From positions 1 through 64,000 of the forward strand of contig CAIZSE010000007.1 in NCBI GenBank assembly GCA_903935585.1: a stretch of 64,000 bases of DNA. Reading direction: 5' to 3'. The stretch comes from an uncultured Burkholderiales bacterium. Lineage in GTDB: Bacteria > Pseudomonadota > Gammaproteobacteria > Burkholderiales > Burkholderiaceae_C. Shown piece after piece: positions 18,474-26,895 of this stretch. Below the pieces are notes generated by a model. That model had not been told where the DNA came from, ran no database searches, and saw only the letters and a program-made list of their open reading frames with translations. Made by a program: the position numbers and the translations under genes. Position 1 is the first letter of the stretch; every line of letters starts with the position of its first letter.

Positions 18474-19481
18474 ATGAACATTGTGATCCTTGACGACTAC
18501 CAAGACGCCGTGCGTAAACTTGATTGCGCTGCCAAACTCGAAAATTTTCCGGCCAAGGTTTATACCAACACAGTAAAAGGCATTGGCCAGTTGTCCGTTC
18601 GTCTGAAGGACGCCGACATCATCGTTTTGATACGGGAGCGCACCCATCTGACGCGTGCTGTGATCGAAAAACTCCCTCGCTTGAAACTGATTGCCCAAAC
18701 GGGCCGAATTGGCAGTCACATCGACTTAGCGGCCTGCACAGAACGTGGTGTGGCTGTTGCAGAGGGCGTTGGCTCGCCCATAGCGCCTGCTGAACTGACC
18801 TGGGCCTTGATCATGGCTTCTGTTAGGCGACTGCCGCAGTACATTGGCAACCTCAAGCACGGTGCTTGGCAGCAGTCAGGACTCAAGGCGGGCTCCATGC
18901 CCACCAACTTTGGCTTGGGCACGGTCCTCCATGGCAAAACTCTGGGCATCTGGGGGTTCGGAAAAATTGGGCAACTGGTGGCGGGGTACGGCAAGGCCTT
19001 TGGCATGGATGTCGTGGTTTGGGGCAGCGACGAATCCCGCACCAAAGCCAGCCAGAGCGGCTACCGATCAGCGACCAGCCGGGCCTCATTTTTTGAGCAA
19101 TCCGACGTGTTGTCGATTCATTTGCGCTTCAGCGACACCACCCGGGGCATCGTCACCGGCGAAGACTTGGGCCGCATGAAGCCTTCTGCGCTTTTCGTGA
19201 ACACGTCCCGCGCTGAATTGATCGAGCCCAATGCCTTGATTGGCGCCCTGAACCGGGGCCGGCCCGGTTTGGCCGCCATTGACGTGTTCGAATCCGAACC
19301 CATTTTGCAAGGCTCTGCGCTGCTGCGTCTGGAAAACTGCATCTGCACGCCCCACATCGGCTACGTCGAAAAGAACAGCTACGAACTTTATTTTGGCGCC
19401 GCTTTTGACAACGTGGTGAACTTCATCAAGGGAACTCCCACCAACATCGTCAACCCGGGCGCCCTGCAGGTTCGGCGCTAA
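18474..19481 (+). CDS. D-2-hydroxyacid dehydrogenase family protein
   Basis: A 335-residue NAD-dependent dehydrogenase of the SerA/PdxB/D-lactate family. The N-terminal substrate domain starts MNIVILDDYQDAVRKL. The cofactor loop GIWGFGKIGQ lies in the middle, and the catalytic Arg-Glu-His triad region is present (NTSRAELIE, then ESEPI, then CTPHIGY). A purine-rich GGAGGG is almost adjacent to the ATG, which is unusually close but the N-terminus fits the family. Substrate unknown. It precedes the CoA-dehydrogenase gene by 40 bases. Confidence 0.85.
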   Translation: MNIVILDDYQDAVRKLDCAAKLENFPAKVYTNTVKGIGQLSVRLKDADIIVLIRERTHLTRAVIEKLPRLKLIAQTGRIGSHIDLAACTERGVAVAEGVGSPIAPAELTWALIMASVRRLPQYIGNLKHGAWQQSGLKAGSMPTNFGLGTVLHGKTLGIWGFGKIGQLVAGYGKAFGMDVVVWGSDESRTKASQSGYRSATSRASFFEQSDVLSIHLRFSDTTRGIVTGEDLGRMKPSALFVNTSRAELIEPNALIGALNRGRPGLAAIDVFESEPILQGSALLRLENCICTPHIGYVEKNSYELYFGAAFDNVVNFIKGTPTNIVNPGALQVRR

Positions 19482-19521
19482 GCACCCCTGTTATTTCAAT
19501 CTTCGATTAACTTTTAAAAAA

Positions 19522-21042
19522 ATGACTCTCGCATTCTCCAAAGTGGCCATCATTGGCGCCGGCGCCATGGGCCGGGGCATCGCCCAAATTGCAGCCCAGG
19601 CGGGCAGCCAGGTCTGGCTGTATGACACACAGGCTGAAGCCATCCAGAAAGCGCGTGATGCCGTGTTCCAGCAATGGGACAAGTTGCAGGAAAAAGGCCG
19701 ATTGACAGCCGAGGCTGTGGCCGGACACAAAAGCCGTTTGCTGGGCGCCTCCAGCATGCAAGACTTGGCTGACTGTGAATTGGTGGTCGAAGCCATTGTG
19801 GAAAAGCTCGACATCAAGAAAAGCCTGTTCACAGACCTGGAAAAAATCCTGGCCCCTACAGCGGTGCTGGTCACCAACACATCCTCCCTGTCGGTGACCG
19901 CTATTGCAGCGGCACTGAAGCGCCCGGGACAATTTGCGGGTTACCACTTCTTCAACCCTGTGCCCTTGATGAAAGTGGTCGAGGTCATCGCCGGACTCAA
20001 AACCGATGCCGCTGTTTGCCAGCGCTTGTCGGAATTTGCCCGCCAGATGGGCCACACGGCTGTGCAGGCGCAAGACACGCCAGGCTTCATCGTCAACCAC
20101 GCCGGTCGCGGTTATGGCACAGAAGCCCTGCGCATCGTGAGCGAAGGCATCGCCGATTTCGCCACCATCGACCGCATCCTGCGCGACCAGGTCGGCTTCA
20201 AGCTCGGCCCCTTCGAGCTGTTTGACCTGACGGCACTGGATGTTTCGCACCACGTGATCGAAGCCATTTACCACCAGTATTACGAAGAGCCGCGCTACCG
20301 CCCCAACGTGATCACCGCGCAGCGCCTGGCAGGCGGTGTCGTGGGCAAAAAAGTCGGCGAAGGCTTTTACAAATACACCGATGGCGTGGCCCAGTGGCCT
20401 GCCGAGCCGCCAGTGCCCGTGGTGGACAACATGCCGCCTGTGTGGGTCTCACCGCGCGCTGCACGCCGCATGGAACTGTTGCAACTGCTCAAGGACCTGG
20501 GTGCCAACGTCGAAAGCGGCGCATCGCCCTCCCCCCATGCGCTCACCATCGTCGCCCCCTTGGGCTTTGACATCACCACCGTGGCCGTGGTCGAGCGCCT
20601 GGACCCGGCTCGCACCGTGGGCATCGACATGCTGTTCGAGGACGCGTCCACCAAGCGCCGCGTGCTGGCCACCAACCCTGCCACCCGAACCGACATGCGA
20701 GATGCCGCCCACGCCCTGTTTGCACGCGACGGCAAAGCCGTGTCGGTGATCCGCGACAGCGGTGGCTTTGTCACCCAGCGCGTGGTGGCCACCATTGTCA
20801 ACATCGCCTCGGACATTTGCCAGCAACGCATCTGCAGCCCCCAAGACCTGGAAACTGCGGTCACGCTGGGACTGGCCTACCCGATGGGCCCGCTGGCCAT
20901 GGGCAACCGCCTGGGGCCGGACAGCATCCTCGAAGTGCTGTTCAACTTGCAAACCGTCTACGGCGACATGCGTTACCGCCCCAGCCCCTGGTTGCGTCGC
21001 CGAGGTGCCATCGGCTTGTCCTTGATGCACACCGAAGAATGA
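19522..21042 (+). CDS. 3-hydroxyacyl-CoA dehydrogenase (PaaH-like)
   Basis: A 506-residue NAD-dependent dehydrogenase oxidising 3-hydroxyacyl-CoA. The Rossmann motif IGAGAMGRGIAQIAA spans about 10-24, and YHFFNPVPLMKVVEV contains the catalytic histidine. Two consecutive C-terminal 3HCDH domains make it longer than simple HbdH enzymes (about 290 residues), which matches PaaH of phenylacetate degradation. No other paa genes are visible, so a general beta-oxidation role is possible. Its stop codon runs directly into a tandem array of 40-bp repeats. Confidence 0.88.
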   Translation: MTLAFSKVAIIGAGAMGRGIAQIAAQAGSQVWLYDTQAEAIQKARDAVFQQWDKLQEKGRLTAEAVAGHKSRLLGASSMQDLADCELVVEAIVEKLDIKKSLFTDLEKILAPTAVLVTNTSSLSVTAIAAALKRPGQFAGYHFFNPVPLMKVVEVIAGLKTDAAVCQRLSEFARQMGHTAVQAQDTPGFIVNHAGRGYGTEALRIVSEGIADFATIDRILRDQVGFKLGPFELFDLTALDVSHHVIEAIYHQYYEEPRYRPNVITAQRLAGGVVGKKVGEGFYKYTDGVAQWPAEPPVPVVDNMPPVWVSPRAARRMELLQLLKDLGANVESGASPSPHALTIVAPLGFDITTVAVVERLDPARTVGIDMLFEDASTKRRVLATNPATRTDMRDAAHALFARDGKAVSVIRDSGGFVTQRVVATIVNIASDICQQRICSPQDLETAVTLGLAYPMGPLAMGNRLGPDSILEVLFNLQTVYGDMRYRPSPWLRRRGAIGLSLMHTEE

Positions 21043-21240
21043 TGACTGTGCGAGACAGATCTTCAGTTCTGTCCCGATTTGATGACTTTGTGGGACAGAT
21101 CTTCAGCTCTGTCCCGATTTGATGACTTTGTGGGACAGATCTTCAGCTCTGTCCCGATTTGATGACTTTGCGGGACAGATCTTCAGCTCTGTCCCGATTT
21201 GATGACTTTGCGGGACAGATCTTCAGCTCTGTCCCCAACT
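21041..21240. repeat. Five exact-length tandem 40-bp repeats, each encoding a hairpin
   Basis: Five units start at 21041, 21081, 21121, 21161 and 21201. Units 2 and 3 are identical, units 2-4 differ at one base, and units 1 and 5 carry a few changes at the outer ends. Each unit contains GGGACAGA and TCTGTCCC separated by eight bases, giving an 8-bp stem. The array fills the whole gap between the dehydrogenase and the enoyl-CoA hydratase. There is no poly-T after the stems and no unique spacer between units, so it is neither a standard terminator nor a CRISPR. Confidence 0.95.
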
Positions 21241-21250
21241 GATTAAATAA

Positions 21251-22030
21251 ATGACTGCACAACTGCTCAGCACCAGCGAAGGCCAGACCCTGATCCTGAC
21301 CCTCAGCAACCCCGAATTTCGCAACGCCCTCGGGCCCGAGATGTATGCCGCCGGGGTTGAAGCCCTGAGCGTGGCCGAGTCCAGTCCGGATGTTCGCAGC
21401 GTGGTCATCACCGGGGCGAACAGCATTTTCAGCGCAGGTGGCAACTTGCAGCGCTTGCAAAACAACCGTCAACTGCCCCCTGATCACCAGGCGCAAAGTA
21501 TTGAAGGCCTGCACAACTGGATCGAAGCGATACGCACCTTTCCCAAGCCGGTGATCGCCGCCGTGGAAGGGCCTGCGGCCGGTGCCGGCTTTTCACTGGC
21601 CCTGGCCTGCGACATGATCGTGGCTGCGCGCAACAGCGTGTTCGTCATGGCCTACAGCAGCATCGCCCTAACACCCGACGGTGGCGGCAGCTGGAGCTTG
21701 TCGCGGGCCTTACCTCGCCAGTTGGCGACCGAACTGCTGATGTGCGGTGAGCGCATCGGCGCAGAGCGTTTGCAGCAGCTGGGCGTGGTCAACCGCCTGG
21801 CCGATGCAGGACAGGCTCTGCAGCAAGCATTGCAGTTGTGTGAGCAATTGAACGCCCGGGCCCCCAACGCACTGGCCAGCATCAAGGAATTGTTGTCGGA
21901 CGCCGATGGCAGCACCCTGAATGCCCAGCTGGCCCGTGAGCGCGATCAATTTGTCAAAAACCTGCACCACAACAACGCTGGCATTGGCATTGCCGCGTTT
22001 TTGAACAAGCAAAAACCCGAATACGAATAA
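21251..22030 (+). CDS. Enoyl-CoA hydratase/isomerase (crotonase) family protein, oxepin-CoA-hydrolase-like
   Basis: A 259-residue crotonase-fold protein. The oxyanion-hole motifs are FSAGGNLQRL (around 60) and AAVEGPAAGAGFSLALACD (around 100), followed by TPDGGGSW. In Burkholderiales, proteins of this type are often annotated as an alternative oxepin-CoA hydrolase of phenylacetate degradation, which would agree with the PaaH-like gene upstream, but sequence alone cannot settle hydratase versus isomerase. It starts 10 bases after the hairpin repeat array, with no good Shine-Dalgarno; the repeat array would form its leader if co-transcribed. Confidence 0.85.
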   Translation: MTAQLLSTSEGQTLILTLSNPEFRNALGPEMYAAGVEALSVAESSPDVRSVVITGANSIFSAGGNLQRLQNNRQLPPDHQAQSIEGLHNWIEAIRTFPKPVIAAVEGPAAGAGFSLALACDMIVAARNSVFVMAYSSIALTPDGGGSWSLSRALPRQLATELLMCGERIGAERLQQLGVVNRLADAGQALQQALQLCEQLNARAPNALASIKELLSDADGSTLNAQLARERDQFVKNLHHNNAGIGIAAFLNKQKPEYE

Positions 22031-22087
22031 GTCAACTGGTCCCCCAGGCGACAAAAATCCGATCACCAGTCACTCAAAGGACAGAGC

Positions 22088-22807
22088 ATGGACGAACCGA
22101 TTCTGACAATGGAGGAAAGAGAGGCGATCAATGGTGGTCGCTGGTTCTCAACCCTCTCACCTTCACTTCGTCACGACATACTTCGATGCGCTTACGTCAA
22201 ACGTCACAAGGACGGCGATATGCTCGCTGCTCGAGGCGATCCGCCCGAGCAGTGGATCGCCTGTGCCAAGGGCGCAGTGCGCGTGAGCTCGACCTCGGTG
22301 TCGGGCAAACAGATCACGCTGACTTACGTGGAGCCAGGCATCTGGTTTGGCGATGTCTCGATCTTCGACGGAGACAGGCGCACGCACGATTGCTATGCAC
22401 ACGGCGACACCACCACCTTGAACGTGGCCAAGGCCGACTTCAAGAAAATCCTGTCCCAGCATGTCGAGTTTTACGAAGCCATGCTGCGCCTTCAATCTCG
22501 GCGGATTCGACAGCTTTACGGCTTGGTGGAAGACCTCAACACACTGCCCTTGCGTGCGCGACTGGCCAAACAGCTCAACCACTTGTTGCGCAGTTATGGT
22601 GTACCGAGTTTGTCGGACGCCAAAGCGATTCGCATCAGCTTGCAGCTGGCGCAAGAAGAGTTGGCGCAACTGCTGGGGGCTTCGCGCCAGCGGGTCAACC
22701 AGGAACTCAAGCAAATGGAACGCGAACAAATCATCCGCATCGAGCCCGGTGGCCTGGTGGTGCTGGACCGCGATTCGCTGCTGCTCATCGTGAACGCAGA
22801 CCACTGA
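22088..22807 (+). CDS. Crp/Fnr family transcriptional regulator
   Basis: A 239-residue regulator. The N-terminal cyclic-nucleotide-binding-like beta roll (about 30-130) includes KDGDMLAARGDPPEQW and WFGDVSIFDGDRRTHD. A long dimerisation helix and a C-terminal winged helix follow, with QEELAQLLGASRQRVNQEL as the helix-turn-helix (about 190-210). There are no N-terminal FNR-type iron-sulfur cysteines. It sits between the enoyl-CoA hydratase and a phosphotransferase gene on the same strand and may control this acyl-CoA block. The effector is unknown. Confidence 0.88.
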   Translation: MDEPILTMEEREAINGGRWFSTLSPSLRHDILRCAYVKRHKDGDMLAARGDPPEQWIACAKGAVRVSSTSVSGKQITLTYVEPGIWFGDVSIFDGDRRTHDCYAHGDTTTLNVAKADFKKILSQHVEFYEAMLRLQSRRIRQLYGLVEDLNTLPLRARLAKQLNHLLRSYGVPSLSDAKAIRISLQLAQEELAQLLGASRQRVNQELKQMEREQIIRIEPGGLVVLDRDSLLLIVNADH

Positions 22808-22871
22808 AGCATTTCCCCTCACATCCATCTCCGCTGACGACAGCGGCCACAGAAATCCTTCGGGTGACCCC

Positions 22872-23957
22872 ATGAGTGCTTTTGACCATTTTGTGGGAAC
22901 CCGGCCTGTCACCGGCACCCACGCCTTCGACATTTCCGCCCTGGAAAACTGGCTCAACACCAGACTGCCTGGATTTTCTGGTCCCTTGAGCGTGGAAATG
23001 TTCAAGGGAGGGCAATCCAACCCGACCTACAAACTCATCACCCCATCACGGCAATACGTGATGCGGGCCAAGCCCGGCCCGGTGGCCAAACTGCTGCCTT
23101 CTGCCCACGCCATCGAGCGCGAATTTGCCGTCATGAAGGGCCTGCACGGCACGCGTGTGCCTGTGGCCGAGATGTATGTCTTGTGCGAAGACGAGTCCAT
23201 CATTGGCCGAGCTTTTTACGTCATGGAGTTTGTGCAAGGCCGCGTACTTTGGGACCAATCCTTGCCCGGCATGCGTCAGGCAGAGCGCGATATCATCTAC
23301 GACGAGATGAACCGGGTGCTGGCCGAATTGCACAAAGTCAATTTTGCAGAATGCGGCCTGGCCAGCTTCGGCAAACCCGGCAATTACATCGAACGCCAGA
23401 TCGGCCGCTGGAGCAAGCAATATATCGCCTCCATGACACAGCCGATCCCGGAGATGGACCAGCTGATCTCGTGGCTGCCGCAAAACATTCCGGACAGCGC
23501 CAAAGACGATTCTTTGGTGAGCATCGTCCATGGCGACTACCGCTTGGACAACCTCATATTCCACCCGACTGAAGCACGCGTGCTGGCCGTGCTCGACTGG
23601 GAGTTGTCCACCTTGGGCCACCCGCTCGCCGACTTCAGCTACCACTGCATGGCCTGGCACATCAGTCCGGGAACCTTCCGGGGCATTGGCGGACTGAACC
23701 TGATTTCATTGGGCATTCCATCCGAGGCGCAATACATCGCCCGCTATTGCCAACGCACAGGCTTCACCACACCCGAGGCATTGGCCAAAGACTGGAACTT
23801 TTACCTCGCCTACAACATGTTCCGCATTGCGGCCATTTTGCAAGGCATCGCCAAACGTGTCGAAGACGGCACGGCATCCAGTGAGCAGGCGAAAACATCG
23901 GGCGCTGGGGCCAGGCCCATGGCCGAACTGGCCTGGAGCTTTGCCTGCAAAGCCTGA
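22872..23957 (+). CDS. Phosphotransferase family protein (ACAD10/11 kinase-domain-like, LvaA-like)
   Basis: A 361-residue aminoglycoside-phosphotransferase-fold kinase. The N-lobe has KGGQSNPTYKL and YVMRAKP (nucleotide lysine). The catalytic loop is H220-GD-YRLDN-LIFHP with D222 and N227, followed by the metal-binding D242 in DWELSTLGHP. The family, including the kinase half of animal ACAD10/11 and Pseudomonas LvaA, phosphorylates 4-hydroxyacyl-CoA. An acyl-CoA dehydrogenase-like gene follows after 48 bases, matching the second half of that system. Resistance to aminoglycosides is unlikely. Confidence 0.85.
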   Translation: MSAFDHFVGTRPVTGTHAFDISALENWLNTRLPGFSGPLSVEMFKGGQSNPTYKLITPSRQYVMRAKPGPVAKLLPSAHAIEREFAVMKGLHGTRVPVAEMYVLCEDESIIGRAFYVMEFVQGRVLWDQSLPGMRQAERDIIYDEMNRVLAELHKVNFAECGLASFGKPGNYIERQIGRWSKQYIASMTQPIPEMDQLISWLPQNIPDSAKDDSLVSIVHGDYRLDNLIFHPTEARVLAVLDWELSTLGHPLADFSYHCMAWHISPGTFRGIGGLNLISLGIPSEAQYIARYCQRTGFTTPEALAKDWNFYLAYNMFRIAAILQGIAKRVEDGTASSEQAKTSGAGARPMAELAWSFACKA

Positions 23958-24005
23958 CCCCTTTTCCCAACAACGAATTTCACCCTCAACTCAAGGAGAC
24001 AGACC

Positions 24006-25265
24006 ATGGATTTTGAATACACCCCCAAGGTCAAAGACATGCAGGCCCGCTTGCTGGCATTCATGGAAGAACACATTTATCCCAACGAAGCCAGGTTTTT
24101 CGAGGAAATTGCCGAAAACCGTGCCAAGGGCAACGCCTGGGTCCCGACCAAAATTGTCGAAGAGCTCAAACCCAAGGCCAGAGCCGCCGGACTTTGGAAC
24201 CTGTTTTTGCCCAAGTCCACGCGTGCGCCACAGGGATTGTCCAACCTCGAATACGCACCCCTTTGCGAAATCATGGGCCGTGTCCCCTTTGCAGCAGAAA
24301 TTTTCAACTGCTCTGCGCCCGACACCGGCAACATGGAAACCCTCGAGCGTTATGCCAGCGAATCCTTGAAAGACGAGTGGCTGGAGCCGCTTCTTCGTGG
24401 CGAAATCCGTTCGGCCTTCCTGATGACCGAACCCGATGTGGCCTCGTCAGATGCCACCAACATCGAGTGCGAGATCCGGCGCGACGGCAATGACTACGTG
24501 ATCAACGGCCGCAAGTGGTGGTCGTCCGGCGCGGGTGACCCACGCTGTGCCGTGTACATCGTGATGGGCAAAACCAACCCCGATGCCGGTCGCCACGAGC
24601 AGCAATCCATGATCGTGGTGCCCGCCAATGCGCCTGGCATGACCGTGGTTCGGGCTCTGTCCGTGTTCGGCTACGACGATGCCCCGCACGGCCACATGGA
24701 AGTTCTGCTCAAGAACGTGCGCGTTCCAGCCGAAAACATTTTGCTCGGCGAAGGCCGCGGCTTTGAAATTGCACAAGGTCGCCTTGGCCCTGGCCGCATT
24801 CACCACTGCATGCGCACCATCGGCATCGCCGAGCGCGCGCTGGAGCTGATGTGCCATCGCCTGAACACCCGTGTGGCTTTTGGCCGTGAAGTGGCCCGCC
24901 AAACAGTCTGGCAAGAGCGCATCGCCGAGTCGCGCTGCATGATCGAGCAAGCCCGTTTGCTGACCCTCAAAGCAGCCTACATGATGGACACCGTGGGCAA
25001 CAAAGTGGCCAAGGCCGAGATCGCCATGATCAAGATCGTGGCCCCCAACATGGCCTGCCAGATCATCGACTGGGCCATTCAGGCGCATGGCGGTGGCGGC
25101 GTATCGCAAGACTTCCCGTTGGCCTATGCTTACGCCCACCAGCGCACCTTGCGTCTGGCAGATGGCCCGGACGAAGTGCACCGCAACTCGCTGGCCAAAC
25201 TGGAGCTGGCCAAGCAACTGGCCTTGCCGGGTGAGGTCAACATGCCCATCACACGCGGCAGCTAA
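24006..25265 (+). CDS. Acyl-CoA dehydrogenase family protein (ACAD10/11- or LvaC-like)
   Basis: A 419-residue flavoprotein of the acyl-CoA dehydrogenase fold: N-terminal helical domain, then [15 protein letters not shown] and KWWSSGAGD in the FAD-binding beta domain, then a C-terminal helical domain ([18 protein letters not shown] and [18 protein letters not shown]). The sequence resembles the dehydrogenase half of ACAD10/11, and the partner kinase is immediately upstream with an AAGGAG site before this ATG. In LvaC-type enzymes the protein removes phosphate from 4-phospho-acyl-CoA to give an enoyl-CoA rather than acting as a plain dehydrogenase. Confidence 0.9.
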   Translation: MDFEYTPKVKDMQARLLAFMEEHIYPNEARFFEEIAENRAKGNAWVPTKIVEELKPKARAAGLWNLFLPKSTRAPQGLSNLEYAPLCEIMGRVPFAAEIFNCSAPDTGNMETLERYASESLKDEWLEPLLRGEIRSAFLMTEPDVASSDATNIECEIRRDGNDYVINGRKWWSSGAGDPRCAVYIVMGKTNPDAGRHEQQSMIVVPANAPGMTVVRALSVFGYDDAPHGHMEVLLKNVRVPAENILLGEGRGFEIAQGRLGPGRIHHCMRTIGIAERALELMCHRLNTRVAFGREVARQTVWQERIAESRCMIEQARLLTLKAAYMMDTVGNKVAKAEIAMIKIVAPNMACQIIDWAIQAHGGGGVSQDFPLAYAYAHQRTLRLADGPDEVHRNSLAKLELAKQLALPGEVNMPITRGS

Positions 25266-25280
25266 AGCCCCTTCCCCCCC

Positions 25281-25311
25281 ACAACGGCCTGCACAACGCA
25301 GGCCGTTTTGT
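25281..25311 (+). terminator. Rho-independent terminator after the acyl-CoA dehydrogenase gene
   Basis: AACGGCCTGC and GCAGGCCGTT form a 10-bp stem with a 5-base loop, followed by TTGTT. It lies about 17 bases after the stop codon and separates this operon from the GST gene. Confidence 0.8.
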
Positions 25312-25353
25312 TAGATGATCTGCCACACAGCCCCACCCCTAGAGACGCACGCC

Positions 25354-26046
25354 ATGATCGATCTGTACACCTGGCCCACCCCCAACGGTCACAAAATCCA
25401 TATCCTGCTTGAGGAATGCGGCCTGCCGTACAAGGTGCATGCCGTCAACATCGGACAAGGTGATCAATTCAAGCCGAAGTTTCTCAAAATAAGCCCCAAC
25501 AACAAGATTCCGGCACTGGTCGATTCAGAAGGCCCGGACGGCCAACCGATTTCACTCTTCGAGTCGGGGGCGATCATGCTGTACCTGGCTGCGAAAACCG
25601 GTCGTTTTCTGCCTGACTCCGACCGCGCCAAATACGAGGTGCTGCAATGGCTCATGTTCCAGATGGGCGGACTCGGCCCCATGCTGGGCCAAGCCCATCA
25701 TTTCCGCATTTACGCCCCCGAAAAAATCGACTATGCCGTCAACCGGTACACCAACGAGGCCAAGCGGCTTTACGGCGTGCTGGACCAACAGCTCAAGGGG
25801 AAAAAATGGATCGCAGGGGGAGACTACTCGGTTGCCGACATGGCCATCTTCCCTTGGCTGCGCAGTTGGCAAAACCAGGGCATCGACTGGGCGGACTACC
25901 CCAACCTGAAAGTCTGGTTCGACCGCATGGCCGAACGCCCTGCCGTTCAAAAAGCCTTGCTGGTACTGGCAGATGCCCGAAAGCCTTTGACCGACGACAA
26001 AGCCCGACAAGCCCTGTTTGGTGCTGGTCAGTACAAAAAACGCTGA
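25354..26046 (+). CDS. Glutathione S-transferase family protein (YghU/YfcG-like)
   Basis: A 230-residue GST. The N-terminal thioredoxin-like domain (1-90) begins MIDLYTWPTPNGHKIHILLEE and has the cis-proline segment NNKIPALVD and the glutathione-contacting ESGAIM. The all-helical C-terminal domain has the N-capping SVADMAIFPW motif. The NGxK start and general look match the Ure2-like/nu-class disulfide-bond reductases YfcG and YghU. The ATG at 25354 is chosen; the frame extends 13 codons further upstream without homology. It stands alone before the tRNA pair. Confidence 0.88.
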   Translation: MIDLYTWPTPNGHKIHILLEECGLPYKVHAVNIGQGDQFKPKFLKISPNNKIPALVDSEGPDGQPISLFESGAIMLYLAAKTGRFLPDSDRAKYEVLQWLMFQMGGLGPMLGQAHHFRIYAPEKIDYAVNRYTNEAKRLYGVLDQQLKGKKWIAGGDYSVADMAIFPWLRSWQNQGIDWADYPNLKVWFDRMAERPAVQKALLVLADARKPLTDDKARQALFGAGQYKKR

Positions 26047-26114
26047 AAAGTGGTGCCAGACTTTTTTCCACTCAGCCATAAAACCATCGGTTTGACGGTT
26101 AGAATATTGTTTGT

Positions 26115-26191
26115 CGGAGCGTAGCGCAGCCTGGTAGCGCATCTGCTTTGGGAGCAGAGGGTCGCGAGTTCGAATCCCGCCGCTCCGACCA
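26115..26191 (+). tRNA. tRNA-Pro (anticodon UGG)
   Basis: A 77-base cloverleaf with acceptor CGGAGCG/CGCTCCG, discriminator A and an encoded CCA end. The anticodon stem TCTGC/GCAGA encloses the loop TTTGGGA, giving UGG. The T-arm GTTCGAATC is standard. It closely follows the pattern of E. coli proM. Confidence 0.97.
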
Positions 26192-26251
26192 TTACCCTCA
26201 AGGTTTGCATCAGGGTTTCCAAGCAAAAAAGTTCTCTGGAACGCACCCATG

Positions 26252-26276
26252 AAAAAGGCCCCTCAGGGCCTTTTTT
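26252..26276. terminator. Rho-independent terminator between the two tRNA genes
   Basis: AAAAAGGCCC and GGGCCTTTTTT pair around a CTCA-type loop and end in T6. It lies 60 bases past tRNA-Pro and 12 bases before tRNA-Arg. This suggests that tRNA-Pro ends here and that tRNA-Arg is made by read-through or from a promoter inside this short gap. Confidence 0.85.
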
Positions 26277-26287
26277 GTTTCTCGCAT

Positions 26288-26364
26288 CTGCCCGTAGCTC
26301 AGTTGGATAGAGCAACAGCCTTCTAAGCTGTGGGTCACAGGTTCGATCCCTGTCGGGCAGACCA
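26288..26364 (+). tRNA. tRNA-Arg (anticodon UCU)
   Basis: A 77-base cloverleaf with acceptor CTGCCCG/CGGGCAG, discriminator A and encoded CCA. The D-arm TAGCTCAGTTGGATAGAGC is standard. The anticodon stem ACAGC/GCTGT encloses CTTCTAA, giving UCU. It ends 19 bases before the convergent fliS gene. Confidence 0.97.
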
Positions 26365-26382
26365 CATGGCCCCACCTGGCTT

Positions 26383-26805
26383 TTAGTTGGCGTATTGCAA
26401 TCTGCGGCTGGTATCAGACAGCAAACCGGGCAGGGTTTGCCAAGCCTGCGAAATGTCCTTGATCAGGGTTTTGACTTCTTCAAGCGCGGTCAAATCATTG
26501 TGGGCATTGATGTGGAAAAGCCTGCGGGTGATGTACGAATAAAGCTCATTGAGGTTTTGCGCCAATTCGCCGCCACGCTCAAAATCGAGCGCACCCTGCA
26601 AACCGACCACAATTCGGCCCGCACGCACCAAAGCGTTGGACTTGTCTTCAATGGCTTTGTTCTGGATGTGGCCCGAAGCCGATGCGAGGCTCTCAAGCAA
26701 GCCATCAAACAGCATCTGGATCAGTTGAATATTGTCTGCCGTAGCAACGCCAGTCATGACCTGGACAGAACCATAGCTCTCAGCAAACTTTGAATATGCA
26801 CGCAT
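26383..26805 (-). CDS. fliS: Flagellar export chaperone FliS
   Basis: A 140-residue helical-bundle chaperone that binds flagellin and keeps it unfolded for export. The conserved N-terminal part includes YGSVQVMTGVATADNIQLIQMLFDG-type residues, and ALDFERGGELAQNLNELY is a FliS hallmark. It has its own FliA-type promoter just upstream. Flagellin and fliD, which usually accompany fliS, are not in this window. Confidence 0.93.
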   Translation of the reverse strand: MRAYSKFAESYGSVQVMTGVATADNIQLIQMLFDGLLESLASASGHIQNKAIEDKSNALVRAGRIVVGLQGALDFERGGELAQNLNELYSYITRRLFHINAHNDLTALEEVKTLIKDISQAWQTLPGLLSDTSRRLQYAN

Positions 26806-26837
26806 CAGAAAACCCCTTTACAACTTCAGTATCAAGG

Positions 26838-26864
26838 GAATCGGCGTCGCTGCGGAAAACTTGA
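26838..26864 (-). promoter_or_regulatory. Sigma-28 (FliA) promoter of fliS
   Basis: On the minus strand TCAAGTTT-N11-GCCGATTC matches the FliA consensus TAAAGTTT-N11-GCCGATAA at 13 of 16 positions with exact spacing. It lies in the gap between the unknown gene and fliS, about 33 bases before the fliS ATG. The same form of site occurs at three other late flagellar genes in this window. Confidence 0.85.
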
Positions 26865-26895
26865 GCCCGCAACAGCTATTCAACGCACATTCAAT

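Noticed and set aside
21041-21240. CRISPR array
   Set aside because: The five 40-bp units are contiguous with no unique spacers, and no cas genes are nearby.
22872-23957. Aminoglycoside resistance kinase
   Set aside because: The fold is shared, but the sequence and the adjacent acyl-CoA dehydrogenase point to the ACAD10/11-LvaA group.
26115-26364. Genomic island inserted at the tRNA-Pro/tRNA-Arg genes
   Set aside because: No integrase, no partial tRNA duplication and no change of gene style beyond the tRNAs; the next genes are core flagellar genes.
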